Positions 10,601 through 18,188 of a stretch of 64,000 bases of DNA are shown in pieces. The DNA lies in contig OY282432.1 of the NCBI GenBank assembly GCA_958295985.1, forward strand, positions 3,753,001 to 3,817,000, in the 5' to 3' direction. The notes beneath the pieces were generated by a model that made no database searches, was not told the DNA's origin, and worked only from the letters and a program-made list of their open reading frames with translations. Source of the DNA: an uncultured Candidatus Binatia bacterium. GTDB lineage: Bacteria; Desulfobacterota; Binatia; UBA9968; JAJDTQ01. The translations under genes were made by a program, and so were the position numbers. Every line of letters begins with the position of its first letter. Position 1 is the first letter of the stretch.

Positions 10601-10943
10601 GGCGGCACGCGAAGACCTCGATGAAGAATCACTGGCAATCTTCGACATCCTCAAGAAGCCGGAACTGAGTAGAACCGAGACCAAGCGCGTCAAGGGCGTT
10701 GCCGTTGAACTGCTGGCAACCTTGAAAGCGGGGAAGCTCCGGGCCGACCAGTGGCGCGAGAAGGAGGCCACCCGGGACGCCGTTCGAGTCACAATCCATG
10801 ACTTCCTTTGGGACGACGAGACGGGTCTGCCCGCGGACGACTACTCCGAAGAAGACGTGACCGCCAAGTCCGACGATGTATACCGACACGTTTACCGCGC
10901 CTACCCTATCCTGCCCTCTCCGCTTTACGCTCCCAGCGTATAA
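7683..10943 (+). CDS. hsdR: Type I restriction endonuclease subunit HsdR
   Basis: Motor and nuclease subunit of 1086 residues. The N-terminal PD-(D/E)XK domain has ADIVGF followed by TECKN near residue 170; the SF2 helicase core has Walker A TQGAGKS near 305, DEAH near 408 and GFTGTPL near 435. The C-terminal 250 residues are charged and helical, as expected for the HsdM-HsdS docking region. The start is GTG; no in-frame ATG is better placed. GC-rich like hsdM, unlike the preceding hsdS-vsr section. It completes the type I system even though three unrelated restriction-type genes lie between it and hsdS. Confidence 0.95.
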   Translation: MTSDFSLPPSKFSEASLVQQTTADYLEQHLGWQSTYAHNHEDFGPGSLLGRASDREVVLARPLREKLVALNPGLPDAAYDDAVRQITAATASQDIVTANREKYALIRDGVQVTFHNDKGRRVRERLRVLDFENPENNHFLCVRELWVRGDLYHRRADIVGFVNGLPLLFTECKNIHKDLKAAFEQNYSDYRDTIPHLFHHNAVVMFGNGEKARIGSITSKWEHFHEWKRLAEEEPGAVDMETLLKGICAKRNFLDLVENFIVFDESSGEPRKILARNHQFLGVNRAVEAVRERKARRGRLGVFWHTQGAGKSYSMVMFTRKVHRKLGGNFTFLVLTDRDDLDGQIYKTFAGCGVVDHDRDPCRAESGQHLSELLAEHKSHVFALIQKFNQDVNPDEGYTRRNDIIVITDEAHRTQYGTLALNMRNALPNAGYIGFTGTPLFKEDEITRKVFGEYVSTYDFQRAVEDQATVPLYYDARGDKLDIAVGDLNERIAEKLEDFEIEDIDVEQRLERELKRDYHVITADQRLDQIARDVVRHYSAAWETGKAMLVCIDKVTCVRMHGLIESCWRERIRELETASARTTDEQEEIHLARQIDWMRETRAAVVVSEEQGEVEKFRKWGLDITPHRKLMKDGMDLPASMRDKPQFRNMQRMALDDAFKAEEHPFRVAIVCAMWLTGFDVPSLSTLYLDKPLKAHTLMQAIARANRVNQGKNNGLIVDYCGVLKHLRKALATFTGKPPGAGDGGETEPARPDEELLADLAEAIALVRVFLDKRDAPLDDVIRETGFTRIAAIVACKEAVNENDETRKRFEVMCREVFKRFRACINVNGVNAHRADRDAVNVVYRSLQQDRERADISDIIGALQEVVDQAVTVRHEVVSDESPPFDISHIDFDRLKQEFERSPLKRTTVQELRHAVEQRLKRLLERNPLRTDFQEHYERIVAEYNREKDRVTIERTFEELIKLCRELDEEEARAAREDLDEESLAIFDILKKPELSRTETKRVKGVAVELLATLKAGKLRADQWREKEATRDAVRVTIHDFLWDDETGLPADDYSEEDVTAKSDDVYRHVYRAYPILPSPLYAPSV

Positions 10944-11022
10944 GCTGGTAGAGAGTCGCAGTCCAGACTTCCGGCGCACGGCGCATGACTCGCTGAGATC
11001 CCGTGCCGTCGGCGTGGTCCGG

Positions 11023-11361
11023 TCAAAGCGGCTTGACCACCTTGCCCACCGTCGCGACGAGGGCGGTGGCGGCCTTCAGGTACGTCCGGATCCGGCGTTG
11101 TTGCCCCGCCGCCCGCTTGAGACGGCCTATACCCCGTTCAAGCTCCTTTTCGTTATCGGCGAGTTGCCGCCGGATGGCCGCGACGCCCGTGTTCTCGAGG
11201 CGGCGGATGGCCAGACAAACGTCCAGCAGCGCCATGGCCGCGGCCGTGCGCTCGGCCTCCGGGAGATCCTTCACCCCCGCGAGCCATTCCGCGGACATCA
11301 TGTCCTTTCGCGCCCGGCGCAGCTCCGATAGCGTCTTCCCGCGGATCTCTCCCGGAGTCAT
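11023..11361 (-). CDS. Hypothetical protein, coupled to lipoprotein gene
   Basis: A 112-residue protein, mainly helical and rich in Arg, Lys, Glu and Ala, without a recognised domain, signal peptide or membrane segment apart from a weakly hydrophobic C-terminal stretch (AATALVATVGKVV). Its ATG overlaps the stop of the upstream lipoprotein gene by 4 bp, so the two are probably translated together. Function unknown. Confidence 0.6.
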   Translation of the reverse strand: MTPGEIRGKTLSELRRARKDMMSAEWLAGVKDLPEAERTAAAMALLDVCLAIRRLENTGVAAIRRQLADNEKELERGIGRLKRAAGQQRRIRTYLKAATALVATVGKVVKPL

Positions 11362-12272
11362 CGGACGGCCCTCCTCGCTTCCGCGCCGAGTTGTGACACC
11401 CGCTCGACGAAACCCTCGACCGCAGTGGCCAGCCCGGCTGCCTGGGCGTGATTCAGGCGGCCTTCCATCGCCGCCACGTATGCCTTCCGCAAGGAACGGA
11501 TGGCCCGTTCCGCGGCCTGCGCCGCTTCCGTGTCCGCGGTGTCTCGCAGGCTCCGCAGACGCCGCACCGTCCAGGTCTTGGGCAACCGCGCCGCGCTCAC
11601 GTAAGGCTCCATCACTTCGTCGTTCCGAAAACGCGCCGACAGGATCTCCCGGTCCGCGCGAACCTGCCGAGCGAGGGCGGTGACCAGGGCTTCCTGCACC
11701 GCCAGCTCGCGTTCGATGGTCGGGCCGCGGGCTTCGAGCTCGTGCTGCAAGACCGCGGACTTGAACGACGCCACCGCGACGCCCGCGGCCGGCTCGATGA
11801 GGCCGCTCACCGAAACGTCGCCCATCCGCGCCTTCCTGAGCCGTGGCGACAGCTTCCCGAGCTGTGCCGTCAGCCGTTTCGCGGCATCACCGATTCCCTT
11901 CGGCCCATCGGGCTCGATCAGGGTCTTCAGCGAAAGGAAATACGACCTCAACAAGTCGTTATGGCGTCTGGCCGCGACGTATTCCTTCAGGCGTTCCGTC
12001 ATGGCCGCGTCGAGTTCCTGGAGCCTGTCCCGACGTTGCTCCGCGGACAGGCCGCTCCGCGCCTCCACCAACGCCCCCGAATCGACCGCCGCCGCCAGCT
12101 CGAACGCCTGATCCAGCAGCAGCGGGACCTTGCCGGCGTACGCGATGCCCGCCTTGGCAACCCCTTCCAGCCGGGCAGTATCCGTTGCCGTGGCGCAGCC
12201 CGCGGCCAGCAGCCCGAAAAAGAGCACGGACAGAACTTGGATGCGGGAAGCTCGCGGAGCCTTTGGGTTCAT
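11358..12272 (-). CDS. Hypothetical lipoprotein
   Basis: A 304-residue protein with an N-terminal lipoprotein signal peptide: basic start, hydrophobic core and the lipobox LAAGC with Cys at about residue 26. The mature part is alpha-helical, rich in Ala, Arg and Leu, and may form a long helical bundle. No enzyme motif is visible. It is the first gene of a two-gene unit with the 112-residue protein. Probably attached to the periplasmic side of a membrane; role unknown. Confidence 0.7.
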   Translation of the reverse strand: MNPKAPRASRIQVLSVLFFGLLAAGCATATDTARLEGVAKAGIAYAGKVPLLLDQAFELAAAVDSGALVEARSGLSAEQRRDRLQELDAAMTERLKEYVAARRHNDLLRSYFLSLKTLIEPDGPKGIGDAAKRLTAQLGKLSPRLRKARMGDVSVSGLIEPAAGVAVASFKSAVLQHELEARGPTIERELAVQEALVTALARQVRADREILSARFRNDEVMEPYVSAARLPKTWTVRRLRSLRDTADTEAAQAAERAIRSLRKAYVAAMEGRLNHAQAAGLATAVEGFVERVSQLGAEARRAVR

Positions 12273-12532
12273 GAACCGTCTCTTCTCACCATGGCGAATG
12301 AACGAGAGTGGCGAACGGCCATTCCGATCCCCACGTCGAGGAACAACTATGGCAAGCTCCCATCACGATGTCCAAGGGTCCAGGGAGGCCCAAGGGGGCT
12401 GGAACCCCTCTCAAGGCAGTCGTTGACCGCTGGCCGGCACTTCCTGTAGTGTCGTCCATCAGGGTGTGGAACCCCACATTCAGGGTCGCGTGACCGGCGC
12501 ATCCGGCGTCTGCCCGGACAAGGAGGAATGAA
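12273..12532. other. Intergenic region between divergent genes
   Basis: 260 bp between the divergent lipoprotein and amidohydrolase genes. A strong ribosome-binding site (AGGAGG at 12521-12526) precedes the amidohydrolase ATG at 12533. A TTGACC at 12423-12428 with TAGTGT 18 bp further on is a weak promoter candidate. No RNA gene or repeat was seen. Confidence 0.4.
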
Positions 12533-13774
12533 ATGAAGGACGGCCTGCGTTTCGTGGACAGCGACATGCACATCCAGGAGCCCGGGGATCTGCTGGAGAA
12601 ATACCTGGATGCCGAGTTCAAACACCGAGTCACCTGGGCGGTGGACGCCCGCGGGAAGATCAGCCGCCGGACCTGGACCATCGACGGCCTGCCCACCGGC
12701 GCGGATTCCGAGATGCAGCAGCACCGCAAGAAGGCGGCTTCGTCAAAGGCCACGGGGCCGATCATGGGAGCCGCCACCGGGGTGCTGTCGGCCTCCCGCA
12801 TCGCGGACACCGGCCGCCTGGACTTCGCCATCAACCGGGGATACGACGAGGAAGCCCAGATCATGGGGATGGAGATGGAGGGTATCGACATCGCCGTGCT
12901 TTTCCCCACCGGCGGACTGGGCCTGCTGGCCCGGGACAACATGGACCCGCGTCTCTCCCTGGCCTTGAGCCAGGCCTACAACAACTGGATCCACGACTTC
13001 TGCCAGTACTGCCCGGAGCGCATGAAGTTCGCCGCCATGCTGCCGCTGCACGACGTGAACCTGGCGTGCCACGAGCTGAAGCGGGCGGTGGAGGAGCTCG
13101 GGGCGGTGGCCTCGTTCATCCGGCCCAACCTCGTCAACGGACACTTCTGGCACTCCAACTACTGGGATCCGCTCTACAGCCTGCACGAGGAACTGGACGT
13201 GTCCTGGTGCTTCCATGAAGGCACCGGCGCGTGGAACTCCCACATGAACGAGCTGTACGGCGAGAACCGCTTCTACCGCCACGTGGCCAGCCACTGGATC
13301 GAGATGCAGCAGGCCCTCATCGCCATGATCATCGGCGGCGTCTTCGAGTTCCATCCCAAGCTGCGGGTGGGCTACCTGGAAGCCCAGAACTCCTGGGCGC
13401 CGGGCATTCTGACGCGCATCGAGTGGGACTACGCCAACTATCGAGATTCCCACGCGCCCTACCTGTCGCTGACGCCCAAGGAATACTTCCAACGCAACTG
13501 CTGGGCCGCGGTGGAGGGCAGTGAGCCCGAGATCGCCGGCACGGCCGAGCTCATCGGCGCGGACCGTATGTGCATCTCAACGGACTATCCGCATTTCGAC
13601 TCGAACTTCCCCAACGTCTCCACCAACCTTCTCAACAACGTGTCGCGGGAAACCGCCGCCGCCATCTTCATGGGCGGGGCCGGGCTCTACAACTTCGACG
13701 AGCAGGACTTCCAGAAGGCTCACGCCAGCGCGGAGGCGAGCCAAAAACGGCAGGCGGCGGTCAACGAAGGGTGA
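12533..13774 (+). CDS. Amidohydrolase family (Amidohydro_2) metal-dependent hydrolase
   Basis: A 413-residue member of the Amidohydro_2 (PF04909) group, TIM-barrel metal-dependent hydrolases or decarboxylases. The N-terminus has the metal motif DSDMHIQEP (D-x-H type), the middle WCFHEGTG, and the C-terminus STDYPHFDSNFP, the typical late Asp. The substrate is not evident; relatives decarboxylate or hydrolyse aromatic and lactone-type compounds. The AGGAGG site fixes the start. It belongs to the same broad family as the gene at 50210-51235. Confidence 0.85.
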   Translation: MKDGLRFVDSDMHIQEPGDLLEKYLDAEFKHRVTWAVDARGKISRRTWTIDGLPTGADSEMQQHRKKAASSKATGPIMGAATGVLSASRIADTGRLDFAINRGYDEEAQIMGMEMEGIDIAVLFPTGGLGLLARDNMDPRLSLALSQAYNNWIHDFCQYCPERMKFAAMLPLHDVNLACHELKRAVEELGAVASFIRPNLVNGHFWHSNYWDPLYSLHEELDVSWCFHEGTGAWNSHMNELYGENRFYRHVASHWIEMQQALIAMIIGGVFEFHPKLRVGYLEAQNSWAPGILTRIEWDYANYRDSHAPYLSLTPKEYFQRNCWAAVEGSEPEIAGTAELIGADRMCISTDYPHFDSNFPNVSTNLLNNVSRETAAAIFMGGAGLYNFDEQDFQKAHASAEASQKRQAAVNEG

Positions 13775-13789
13775 ACCGGAACGCGGCAA

Positions 13790-13821
13790 GAGCGGTGAAG
13801 GCGTTTCTGCTTTCACCGCTC
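13790..13821. terminator. Hairpin between convergent genes, possible bidirectional terminator
   Basis: A 10-bp perfect inverted repeat (GAGCGGTGAA at 13790-13799 with TTCACCGCTC at 13812-13821) around a 12-nt loop, between the stops of the amidohydrolase and the M23 peptidase. No long U-tract follows, so intrinsic termination is plausible but not proven. Confidence 0.45.
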
Positions 13822-13840
13822 GAAGTTCGTCTTCCACGTT

Positions 13841-14686
13841 TCACTTCGGCATCGGCCCCACCAACAGCGCGGGGTCCAGGCGGCGGCCGAACAGGTTGAT
13901 GCGCCAGTCCAGGTGGGGTCCGGTGGAGCGGCCGGTGGAGCCGACCTCGGCGATGGGCCGCCCCCGGGCCACCCGCTGGCCCTTCTTGACCAGGATGCGC
14001 GACAGGTGCAGGAACGCCGACGACAGCCCGTGGCCGTGGTCGACGATCATGGTGCCGCCGGAAAAGAACATGTCGGGGTGTACGAGGGTGACCACGCCGG
14101 CGGCGGGCGCCACCACCCTGGTACCCTTGGGCGCGGCGATGTCGATGCCGTAGTGGGGCCGCCGCGGCTCGCCGTTCAGGATGCGCTGGGAGCCGTAGAC
14201 GCCGCTGATCCGACCCTTGATCGGCCAGCGGAAGCCGCCCAGGAAATCGGTACGGGAGTCATCCACCGCGCGCGCCCGCTTCACCATGGCGACCTCTCTG
14301 CGGATGCGCGCGAGCTCTTTCTTGCTGCGCGGCGTCACCTTGCCCGGGGGCAGCCCGTCGATGCGCTGGATGCGGTACTTGCGGGGCTTCACCGCGAGCC
14401 CGTACCGCTGGCGCCGGCCGTCCGGGAAGACCACCGAGAGCACGGCTTTCCGCGACGCGTCCCGCCCGAAGCCGATGAGGAACCACCCCTCCTTCGAGAC
14501 CCTTACCGGTTCGCCCTCGAAACGGACCACGGAACCGGGCGCCACGCGCCCGCGCAGCAGGCCGCCCTGCACCCGCGGACCCTCCAGGCGCACACCCCCC
14601 TCGGCCGCCACTATGGAAGCGGGCGACAGCAAGGTGAAAACCGCTAGCAGGCAAAAGGCGACCCGCACAGGTGCAACATGGGACAT
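13841..14686 (-). CDS. M23 family peptidase (secreted LytM-like)
   Basis: Peptidoglycan endopeptidase-like protein. The frame is open further upstream, but the ATG at 14686 is chosen because it begins a clean signal peptide (basic start, hydrophobic core to about residue 28, then AEG). The C-terminal M23 domain has HYGIDIAAP (first zinc ligands), a VVAPAAGVV turn, SAFLHLS and TGPHLDW. The last motif reads H-L-D where many members have H-L-H; this variant occurs in other proteobacterial members as far as I recall. It should cut cross-links in the periplasm, or regulate amidases if inactive. Confidence 0.85.
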   Translation of the reverse strand: MSHVAPVRVAFCLLAVFTLLSPASIVAAEGGVRLEGPRVQGGLLRGRVAPGSVVRFEGEPVRVSKEGWFLIGFGRDASRKAVLSVVFPDGRRQRYGLAVKPRKYRIQRIDGLPPGKVTPRSKKELARIRREVAMVKRARAVDDSRTDFLGGFRWPIKGRISGVYGSQRILNGEPRRPHYGIDIAAPKGTRVVAPAAGVVTLVHPDMFFSGGTMIVDHGHGLSSAFLHLSRILVKKGQRVARGRPIAEVGSTGRSTGPHLDWRINLFGRRLDPALLVGPMPK

Positions 14687-14985
14687 CCCGGCCCGGGTGT
14701 CAAACACGCAGCCACCCCGCTCCCGTGAGCCGGAGCGCTCGAAACAGCGCGCCGCGCGCGCGTTTGCCGGCCGGACCCCCAAGGCTGGAAATCCCGGCGT
14801 ATATCCGAGGCGCCGCGCGTGCGTGGGCCGGCCGGACCCTGTTGACGTTACCGGCCACACCGCCATCTTGACGCGGTCGGCGGCAGTGATCAAAATGATC
14901 TTGCCCGGACGCGGCACCGCCGCCGGGTTGACCCCCAACGGCGCCGCCTGTCCGAAACGGCCGGACGGAAGTGGAAAGGAACCTG
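14687..14985. other. Divergent intergenic region with promoter candidate
   Basis: 299 bp between the M23 peptidase and the Rieske gene. It holds a promoter candidate and a small palindrome (listed separately) and is otherwise plain GC-rich sequence. Confidence 0.4.
14868..14900 (+). promoter_or_regulatory. Candidate sigma-70 promoter overlapping a GATCA-AAA-TGATC palindrome
   Basis: TTGACG at 14868-14873 and CAAAAT at 14891-14896, spaced by 17 bp, upstream of the Rieske gene. The -10 element lies within an inverted repeat (GATCA at 14888-14892, TGATC at 14896-14900), a plausible operator for a repressor. Seen in sequence only. Confidence 0.4.
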
Positions 14986-15456
14986 ATGACACGGTCGGAA
15001 GGCGCCACGCGCCGCGACGTGCTCGCGCGGGTCCTCATGGGTGCGGGTCTTGCCTTGAGCTATGGCCTGCTGGCGGCCCAGGGGTTTCTGTTTCTCCTGC
15101 CGCGGCGCCTCGAACCGAAAGTCCGGTGGCTTTTTGCCGGCAGGCTGGACCAGTACCGGGAAGGCGTCGTACGCGAGTTCACCGGCCTCGACGGAAAGGA
15201 AATCCTCGTCAGACGGAGTACCGGAGGCATCGAGGCGTTCAGTTCCGTCTGTCCCCATCTGGGATGCCGCGTCCACTGGGTCCCCTCCAGGAAAGAGTTT
15301 TTCTGTCCCTGCCACAACGGCGTGTTCGACGGTGACGGCGTGGCCGTCTCCGGCCCTCCTGCGGATGCGGGACAGCGCCTCGCACGGGTCCCGCTCAGGG
15401 TCGATGACGCCGCCGAGGTGGTCTACGTCGGAGTCCGGGATGTCAGGAAAGGATAA
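14986..15456 (+). CDS. Rieske [2Fe-2S] protein with membrane anchor
   Basis: A 156-residue Rieske iron-sulfur protein. Cluster motifs CPHLGC (89-94) and CPCHNG (107-112) supply the two Cys and two His ligands plus the disulfide Cys pair. The N-terminus has a twin-arginine (RRDVL) followed by one hydrophobic helix (residues 13-40), as in Tat-inserted Rieske subunits of bc complexes. The ATG at 14986 follows GGAAAGGA, so it is preferred over the GTG at 14971. It overlaps the cytochrome b gene by 17 bp, so the two almost certainly form one quinol-oxidising complex. Confidence 0.9.
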   Translation: MTRSEGATRRDVLARVLMGAGLALSYGLLAAQGFLFLLPRRLEPKVRWLFAGRLDQYREGVVREFTGLDGKEILVRRSTGGIEAFSSVCPHLGCRVHWVPSRKEFFCPCHNGVFDGDGVAVSGPPADAGQRLARVPLRVDDAAEVVYVGVRDVRKG

Positions 15457-16522
15457 CGAGACGGCGGGCGAGCGGCCCGTAACCGGCCGCTTGCGGGCGA
15501 TGTTCCCCTTCGACTGGGAGTTGCTGAAGCACGCCGGCGCCGAGCCCATCCCCCGCCACCTGAAAAAGTGGTGGTTCTGCCTCGGCGGCACCGTCCTCTA
15601 CCTTTTCGTCGTCCAGGTGGTCACCGGCATCGCCCTGACGTTCTACTACGTACCCTCACCGGACGAGGCCCATGCCAGCGTTGCCGCCATTACCCGCGAG
15701 ATCCGCTTCGGCTGGTTCATTCGTTCATTGCACAAGTGGGCCGCCAACCTCATGATCGTCGCCGTCATGCTCCACATGTTGCGGGTCTTTTTCACCGGCG
15801 CCTACCGCCATCCGCGGCAGCTCAACTGGTGTGTCGGATTCCTGCTGCTGGTGGCGACCCTGAGCTTCGGCTTCACGGGCTATTCCCTCATCTTCGGACA
15901 AACCAGCTTCTGGGGCGCCACCGTCGCCACGAACCTGGCCGAGGCCGTTCCCCTGATCGGACCCTGGATGGCGTATTTCCTTCGGGGCGGCCCCGAAGTC
16001 GGGGGCGGCACCCTGACCCGCTTCTACGTTCTCCACATCGGCGTGCTGCCGACGGTCACCTTCGCGCTGCTCGCACTGCACATCCTGCTGATCCGGCTCC
16101 AGGGCGTCACGGATTTCGAGCTTCCCGGCGAACCGGTCAAGGCCGAAGAACGCCACTTCCCTTTCTGGCCGGACCACGCCACCACCGAGATACTGATCGG
16201 CGTGTTGCTCATGTACCTGCTGACCATCCTGGCGCTGGTCTTCCCCGCGGGTCTGGGTCCGGCGGCTGACCCGACCCGGACACCCGAGCACATCAAACCC
16301 GAGTGGTTCTTCTATTTCAGCTTTCGCCTGCTGAAACTGACGACCTTGCACGTAAGCGTGGCCCTGACCGCGGCCATGGGCGCCATCGCCTTCTTCTGGC
16401 CCTTTATCGAGGAATTGTGCCGGCGCCGCTGGCGGGTGCCCGACGGCGTCCCGGTAACCCTGGGCACCCTGGCCTTTCTCGTCTTCCTCGTGCTGACCGT
16501 CTGGGAATCGTTCGCCGGTTAG
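15440..16522 (+). CDS. Cytochrome b (b6-type) subunit of a Rieske/cytochrome b complex
   Basis: A 360-residue membrane protein with at least seven hydrophobic helices. Heme-ligand His pairs are H98/H112 (13 residues between) and H199/H214 (14 between); the 13/14 pattern is that of cytochrome b6 rather than mitochondrial-type cytochrome b. A Qo-site PEWFF motif (variant of PEWY) follows around residue 290. The ATG at 15440 lies inside the end of the Rieske gene. N- and C-terminal halves are in a single chain. It should transfer electrons from quinol to the Rieske centre and then to the c-type cytochrome encoded next. Confidence 0.92.
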   Translation: MSGKDNETAGERPVTGRLRAMFPFDWELLKHAGAEPIPRHLKKWWFCLGGTVLYLFVVQVVTGIALTFYYVPSPDEAHASVAAITREIRFGWFIRSLHKWAANLMIVAVMLHMLRVFFTGAYRHPRQLNWCVGFLLLVATLSFGFTGYSLIFGQTSFWGATVATNLAEAVPLIGPWMAYFLRGGPEVGGGTLTRFYVLHIGVLPTVTFALLALHILLIRLQGVTDFELPGEPVKAEERHFPFWPDHATTEILIGVLLMYLLTILALVFPAGLGPAADPTRTPEHIKPEWFFYFSFRLLKLTTLHVSVALTAAMGAIAFFWPFIEELCRRRWRVPDGVPVTLGTLAFLVFLVLTVWESFAG

Positions 16523-16532
16523 GAGACGTCGC

Positions 16533-18128
16533 ATGAGCCTTGCATTCAAACGCTACATCGTTGCCGGCCTGTCCTTTCTCTTTCTGGCGGCGCTGTTGCT
16601 CGTGGCCTGGCAGGAGTCGCGGCGATGGCGGGTGGAGCAGGGTCACGAGCCCGTGATCACCGCGGCCAACAAGGGATGCGTGGAGTGCCACCGGACCGAC
16701 GCGCCCGCCATGGTGATGCAATGGGAGCAGTCCCGGCACGCCCGCTTCGGCGTCGGTTGCGTCGATTGCCACATGGCCCGCAAGGGCGACATCGACGGCT
16801 GGATGCACGAAGGGACTCTGGTGTCGGCCCTGGTCACCCCCAAGGACTGCGCCCGCTGCCATGTCCGGGAGCAGCAGCAGTTCGCCCGCAGTCATCACGC
16901 CCGGGCCGGCGAGATCCTGGCCAGCCTCGACAACGTGTTGGCCGAGAAGGTCGCCGGCATGCCCGACAACAAGGCGGACGCGGTCAACGGGTGCTGGCAG
17001 TGCCACGGCAGCATCATCAAGTTCAAGCGGGATGCGGACGGCGCCGTCCTGCGCACGGGCAAGGAGAACAAGCCCGTCATCGACCCGGACACCTGGCCCA
17101 ACAGCGGCATGGGCCGGCTCAATCCCGACGGCTCGAAGGGGTCGTGCCACGCCTGCCATTCACGCCACTCGTTCCAGGCAAAGCTCGCCCGTGCGCCCGA
17201 GAATTGCGGCAAGTGCCACATGGGGCCCGACCATCCACATATCGAGATCTACAACGAATCGAAGCACGGCATCGCTTTCTACGCCAATCGCGCCGATATG
17301 GCCCTGGACAAGGAGGGCGACTGGGTGCTGGGACGGGACTACGCGGCCGCGCCCACCTGCGCCACGTGTCACATCAGCAGCCACATGACGCCGCAGGGCG
17401 TGCAGGTCGGCAACAAGCACGACGTGGGCGAGCGCATCAGTTGGACGTTGCGGCCGGTGATCAGCACCAAGCTGAATCGGGTGGTCTTCGAGGACGGCTA
17501 CAAGGAAGACTACCCGGATACGCGGGCGCTGCCCGAGGTCGGCGCCATGGTTGAAACCGTGGAGAAAGTGCTGCGCAAAGAGACGCTGGTGAGCAGGACG
17601 GTGCCCCGGCGCGTGGCCGAGATCGTGACCTGGGAGCAGCGCCGGGAACGGATGAAGCAGGTGTGCCGCAACTGTCACAACGATACCTACATCGACAACT
17701 TCTACCGGCAGTTCGATCAACTGGTGACGCTCTACAACGACAAATTCGCTCGACCGGCGCAGCGGATCATGAACGAGTTGAAGGCCGACGGCGTGCTCAA
17801 GGCCAACGCCCCGTTCGAGCACGACGTGCAGTGGGACTTCTGGGAGCTGTGGCACCACGAGGGACGCAGAGCGCGGCATGGCGCGAGCATGATGGGACCG
17901 GACTACACCCACTGGCACGGCATGTACGAAGTCTCGAAGCACTTCTACTTCAAGTTCCTGCCCCACGTCATCAAGGCGGCCGCGACCAGGGGACCCGAAA
18001 TGGAGCGGAAGTATACGCGGCGGGTTCAGGCGCTGCTGACACGGCCCGAGCACCTGTGGATCAAGGGCCTCAGCGCGGAGGAAGCGGCAGCGCTCCGAAA
18101 GACGTATGAAGAGCGTTACGAGCCGTGA
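16533..18128 (+). CDS. Octaheme c-type cytochrome, hydroxylamine oxidoreductase (HAO)-like
   Basis: A 531-residue cytochrome with eight CxxCH motifs (C49, C76, C106, C154, C205, C225, C276, C378) and one N-terminal membrane helix (residues 8-27). Motif count, length, the SKHGIAF segment and the DYTHWHGMYE segment near 457-466 fit the HAO-like octaheme family, whose members oxidise hydroxylamine or hydrazine or reduce nitrite or hydroxylamine. Y458 and Y465 lie where the heme-crosslinking Tyr of true HAO would be, but this cannot be settled by eye. It starts 10 bp after cytochrome b, so it is probably the electron acceptor or donor of the Rieske/b complex in the periplasm. Confidence 0.85.
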   Translation: MSLAFKRYIVAGLSFLFLAALLLVAWQESRRWRVEQGHEPVITAANKGCVECHRTDAPAMVMQWEQSRHARFGVGCVDCHMARKGDIDGWMHEGTLVSALVTPKDCARCHVREQQQFARSHHARAGEILASLDNVLAEKVAGMPDNKADAVNGCWQCHGSIIKFKRDADGAVLRTGKENKPVIDPDTWPNSGMGRLNPDGSKGSCHACHSRHSFQAKLARAPENCGKCHMGPDHPHIEIYNESKHGIAFYANRADMALDKEGDWVLGRDYAAAPTCATCHISSHMTPQGVQVGNKHDVGERISWTLRPVISTKLNRVVFEDGYKEDYPDTRALPEVGAMVETVEKVLRKETLVSRTVPRRVAEIVTWEQRRERMKQVCRNCHNDTYIDNFYRQFDQLVTLYNDKFARPAQRIMNELKADGVLKANAPFEHDVQWDFWELWHHEGRRARHGASMMGPDYTHWHGMYEVSKHFYFKFLPHVIKAAATRGPEMERKYTRRVQALLTRPEHLWIKGLSAEEAAALRKTYEERYEP

Positions 18129-18131
18129 GGA

Positions 18132-18188
18132 GTCAGGCCCGGGAGCCTGACCCGGCCGACGGCGCACGGGCGGGTTCGAAACCCGCCC
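18132..18188. repeat. Two adjacent hairpins (REP-like palindrome) at the convergent gene ends
   Basis: First hairpin: GTCAGGC (18132-18138) and GCCTGAC (18145-18151). Second: GGGCGGGTT (18168-18176) and AACCCGCCC (18180-18188), perfect 9-bp arms around CGA. The second resembles the short GC-rich palindromes scattered through many genomes. Both lie within the last codons of the minus-strand methyltransferase and immediately after the octaheme cytochrome stop, so they may also end transcription. Confidence 0.55.
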
